A stretch of 64,000 bases of DNA from Azadirachta indica (Eukaryota > Streptophyta > Magnoliopsida > Sapindales > Meliaceae), in the NCBI GenBank assembly GCA_022749755.1, contig CM040440.1, positions 14,371,269 to 14,435,268 of the forward strand, written 5' to 3'. The notes below the pieces were generated by a model. It saw only the letters and a program-made list of their open reading frames with translations, had not been told where the DNA came from and made no database searches. Below are positions 61,385 through 64,000 of the stretch, in pieces. Every line of letters begins with the position of its first letter. Position 1 is the stretch's first letter. The position numbers and the translations under genes were made by a program.

Positions 61385-61870
61385 GGGTCCATTTGATATA
61401 ATATTTTGAGCATGATTTTTGGAGTACAACTTTTACAAGTAAGATAGTGGAGGAGTCATATCTTAAAGCCTAAAATGTCCCTATTGTTGCAAACTCTAAA
61501 ATTTCTAAATTATATAGGAATAAATTGATATGTTTTTATTACTTAGATCCTTGTAAATTATAAATGATTATATTTAATCTGTATAATATTAATCCTAACT
61601 CCAATTGAAAATAGAGATCTTAACAAAAATTTGTTAAGTTTAGTTGTCATTATTATATTACAATTTTATAATTTTTTTAATAGAGAAGCTTTTAAAAATT
61701 ACATTGCAAGAGAAATGAAGAAAGACTTTTAACGAAAGCTTAAAATTTGAATTTTTAATAAAAGTAAATGACTTTTTTAATCCCAAAAATTTTTATCTAA
61801 TAATAACTAAACGATAAAAAATTAAAAATATTTTTAAATATTGAAAAGTGTCTTTTTGGTTAATTAAAAA
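61385..61870. mobile_element. Decayed Tourist-like MITE
   Basis: The left end gggggtccatttgatataat and the following ggagtacaacttttac resemble the right end (in reverse complement) of the 57242-57666 element. The far end is degenerate, so the boundary is approximate. Confidence 0.3.
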
Positions 61871-62997
61871 AGTAATACCAATACACACTTATTAAATTAA
61901 TAACAAAAGATTTGTAGTAATCATGTGTTTAAAGTAGAATCAGCTAAAATTCATATTACTACAGTCCATTATTCGTACTCAATTGCACCATTCAATAAAA
62001 TTATATGTAATTTAAATTTTCTATCTCAGTAATCATTATTATTATCATTGATATGATTAGTTAATTTCAAAGTAAAAGTATATATTATAAGCATGAAATT
62101 ATTTGTTTTTAGAAATCTAAAACATATCAAAACTAGTATTTTTACTATATATCTTTTTTTTTAAGCGTTAATATACTTGCATCTAAATGTTATTAAATAT
62201 TTATTAGTTAAAAACTTTAAGAGAAAAATAAAACTTTTTTAAGTATTACAAAACAAAAAGATAATTTTGATCTATGCCAATTTAATAATTTATTAAAAAT
62301 AAATATTTATTACGTTAATATAATAATTCATTAAAAAAGTAACAAAAAGATATGCATTTTATTTCTCTTAAATAATATATAAATATAATCATTAATATGT
62401 TTAATAAAAAAATTATTAAGAGGTTAGCTTCTATAGGGTAAAAAATAAATAAATTTTAATATAAATGATTATGAAAGAGAAATTAAGCAACTATTCAAAC
62501 AATCTCCAATTAAAATAAAAGTTGAAATTCTTTTTTTTCTCTCATTCACAAATGTCTTAATATCATAGTAGGTTCTAAAACATAAATAGTTTAAATCATG
62601 TGGTTATATCAATAACAAATTTATATTTAGACAAAAAAAAATTAAACTACGATATGGCATTCGTCAAATAAATGATTAGATTTTTTAATTTTATTTAATA
62701 AATACAATATATAATTTTAAAAAATAAAATAAATTATATTTGCAAAGCTCAATTATTTTTTTTGTGTCAAATCAAAAAGGGGTAAGCATATATGTTATTA
62801 AAGTCTTAAATCGTTTATTAAAATTAATTAATAAATTTTCTGCTATAATTATATGTTATATTTAGAGATTAAAAAACAAAAAAAAAAATAAAAATTACAA
62901 TGAAAAACTAGAGTTACATAATACAGTTTATTATACCGTAGTATTACCTGAAATTAAAAAGAAGTCCTGAGCCTACTGTCCCAACGCAAATGTCTAG
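61871..62997. other. AT-rich intergenic DNA
   Basis: No gene, RNA gene or element end is recognised. Confidence 0.5.
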
Positions 62998-63909
62998 GAA
63001 TTAATTTCACTTCGCTCCCAATAATTTTATAAACTTTTAGTCACCCCTTGAGGTTTTGTGAACTTACAACACTTCCCCAATTTGTTACTTCTAACGCTTT
63101 ATTTTAACTAGATTAAGGGCAAGGATAGTATAGTCCTTTACACAATCGTTTTCCAAAGAGTAAGAATATTTTTCATTGTTATTTTATTATCTATACAATA
63201 TCGATAATTATTTTATTAATTATTATGAAACGTAAAATACATTATTGTCAATTATTGCTAATTACCATTAATTATCATTAGTTAAAATAAATAAGAATAC
63301 TATTAAAATTTTTATCAACTAATTTACTAAATCATATAACTTTTATTTACGTTCAAGCTCTCTTTTTTCGAAAATAGATAAAGACATTATGGCTAATATA
63401 TAGTGATGACTAATGCTAGCATACATTAAAGACATTATGGTTAATATATAGTGATGACTAATGTTGGCATACATTACTTATCTATTATTTATGTTAGCCG
63501 ATGTTGAAAATAATGATAGATGATAGTGTATCATCACTCTTGTTAGTATTATATAATGATTAACTTATCTTTATTTATTTTAGTAGTAAATGATAGCTGG
63601 ATATCAATTATATTTATATGGTTGAGTAGGTCGATTGATGAAAATTTTAATAATATTTAACGACTTTCAATAACAATCAATGACCTTAACAGATATTTTA
63701 TTTATAAATAATTAAATACAAAATACTTCAACATAGTACAAACAAAAATATTATAAATTATTTGCTTAATATAATTAAAAGGTACTTGTACTAGTCACCA
63801 ATTAAATATAACTACAAAAACTAAAGATGGAGGTGCGTTGTGGACTTACAATGGCTTTGGGACTTTTTTAAATTATAATAAAAATGGAGGGTCTATTTGA
63901 CATTAACCC
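62998..63909. mobile_element. Possible non-autonomous MULE-type element, about 0.9 kb
   Basis: The left end gaattaatttcacttcgctc and the reverse complement of the right end (gggttaatgtcaaatagacc) are alignable for about 85 bp, sharing gtcaccc/gtcccaaa and ttacaacacttcccc/tccacaacgcacctcc blocks. The 9-bp flanks aatgtctag and aagagctag match at six positions, consistent with an old target duplication. The duplication at 63380-63475 lies inside. No ORF. Confidence 0.4.
63380..63475. repeat. Tandem duplication, 48-bp unit
   Basis: Two adjacent copies of aaagacattatgg-taatat, then agtgatgactaatg-t, then ggcatacatt-like sequence, with three or four differences. Confidence 0.9.
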
Positions 63910-64000
63910 AAGAGCTAGAGATCGAGATATCGGGGAGAGAAAGAGAAAATCCGAAAATATCGCGAGAAGATAGAGAGAAATAGGAACTGTTCCCCTCAAC
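63910..64000. other. Right edge, purine-rich GC-richer segment
   Basis: The last 90 bases (gagaaagagaaaatccgaaa, tcgcgagaagatagagag) look like a plant 5' leader or promoter edge. A gene may begin just beyond the window. Confidence 0.25.

Overview
The window is nuclear DNA of a flowering plant, almost certainly a eudicot. Genes are split by many short AT-rich introns with GT..AG borders, codon use is plant-like, intergenic DNA is very AT-rich, and the recognised families are plant ones (RLCK-VII kinase, LEUNIG-type corepressor, PRT1). No bacterial or organellar gene was seen. I cannot name the species from sequence alone.

Layout: (1) 1-6867, + strand, the 3' three quarters of an NHL-repeat gene (EMB1974-like), cut by the left edge. 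(2) 6868-11147, AT-rich DNA holding a 1.3 kb foldback element and small hairpin elements. (3) 11148-12712, +, a receptor-like cytoplasmic kinase of subfamily VII, followed by a microsatellite, a 626-bp tandem duplication and a 0.74 kb higher-order tandem repeat. (4) 18735-21349, +, an SLC35F/EamA-type transporter, followed by a 2.5 kb foldback element. (5) 24560-27034, - strand, a DeSI-type (PPPDE) thiol peptidase with a TATA box and a heat-shock-like element upstream. (6) 28.1-34.5 kb, a gene-free stretch with several inverted-repeat elements. (7) 35484-41304, +, a complete 17-exon LEUNIG_HOMOLOG-like corepressor. (8) 41701-48853, a whole Mutator-like element (MULE) with terminal inverted repeats, a 10-bp target-site duplication and a decayed transposase on the - strand. 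(9) 49336-53462, +, a complete PRT1 N-degron E3 ligase of 410 residues. (10) 53.5-64 kb, no convincing gene: decayed repeats, small MITE-like elements, tandem duplications and one orphan GC-richer block.

Exon borders were derived by hand by requiring GT..AG junctions and phase continuity. All five complete host genes close into one reading frame: kinase 424 aa, transporter 436 aa, DeSI 294 aa, LUH 783 aa, PRT1 410 aa. The first four host genes match, in order, my recollection of Arabidopsis At3g07060 to At3g07090, so this half looks like conserved microsynteny. The genes do not form one pathway. The clearest unusual object is the MULE, whose transposase is killed mainly by in-frame nonsense codons.
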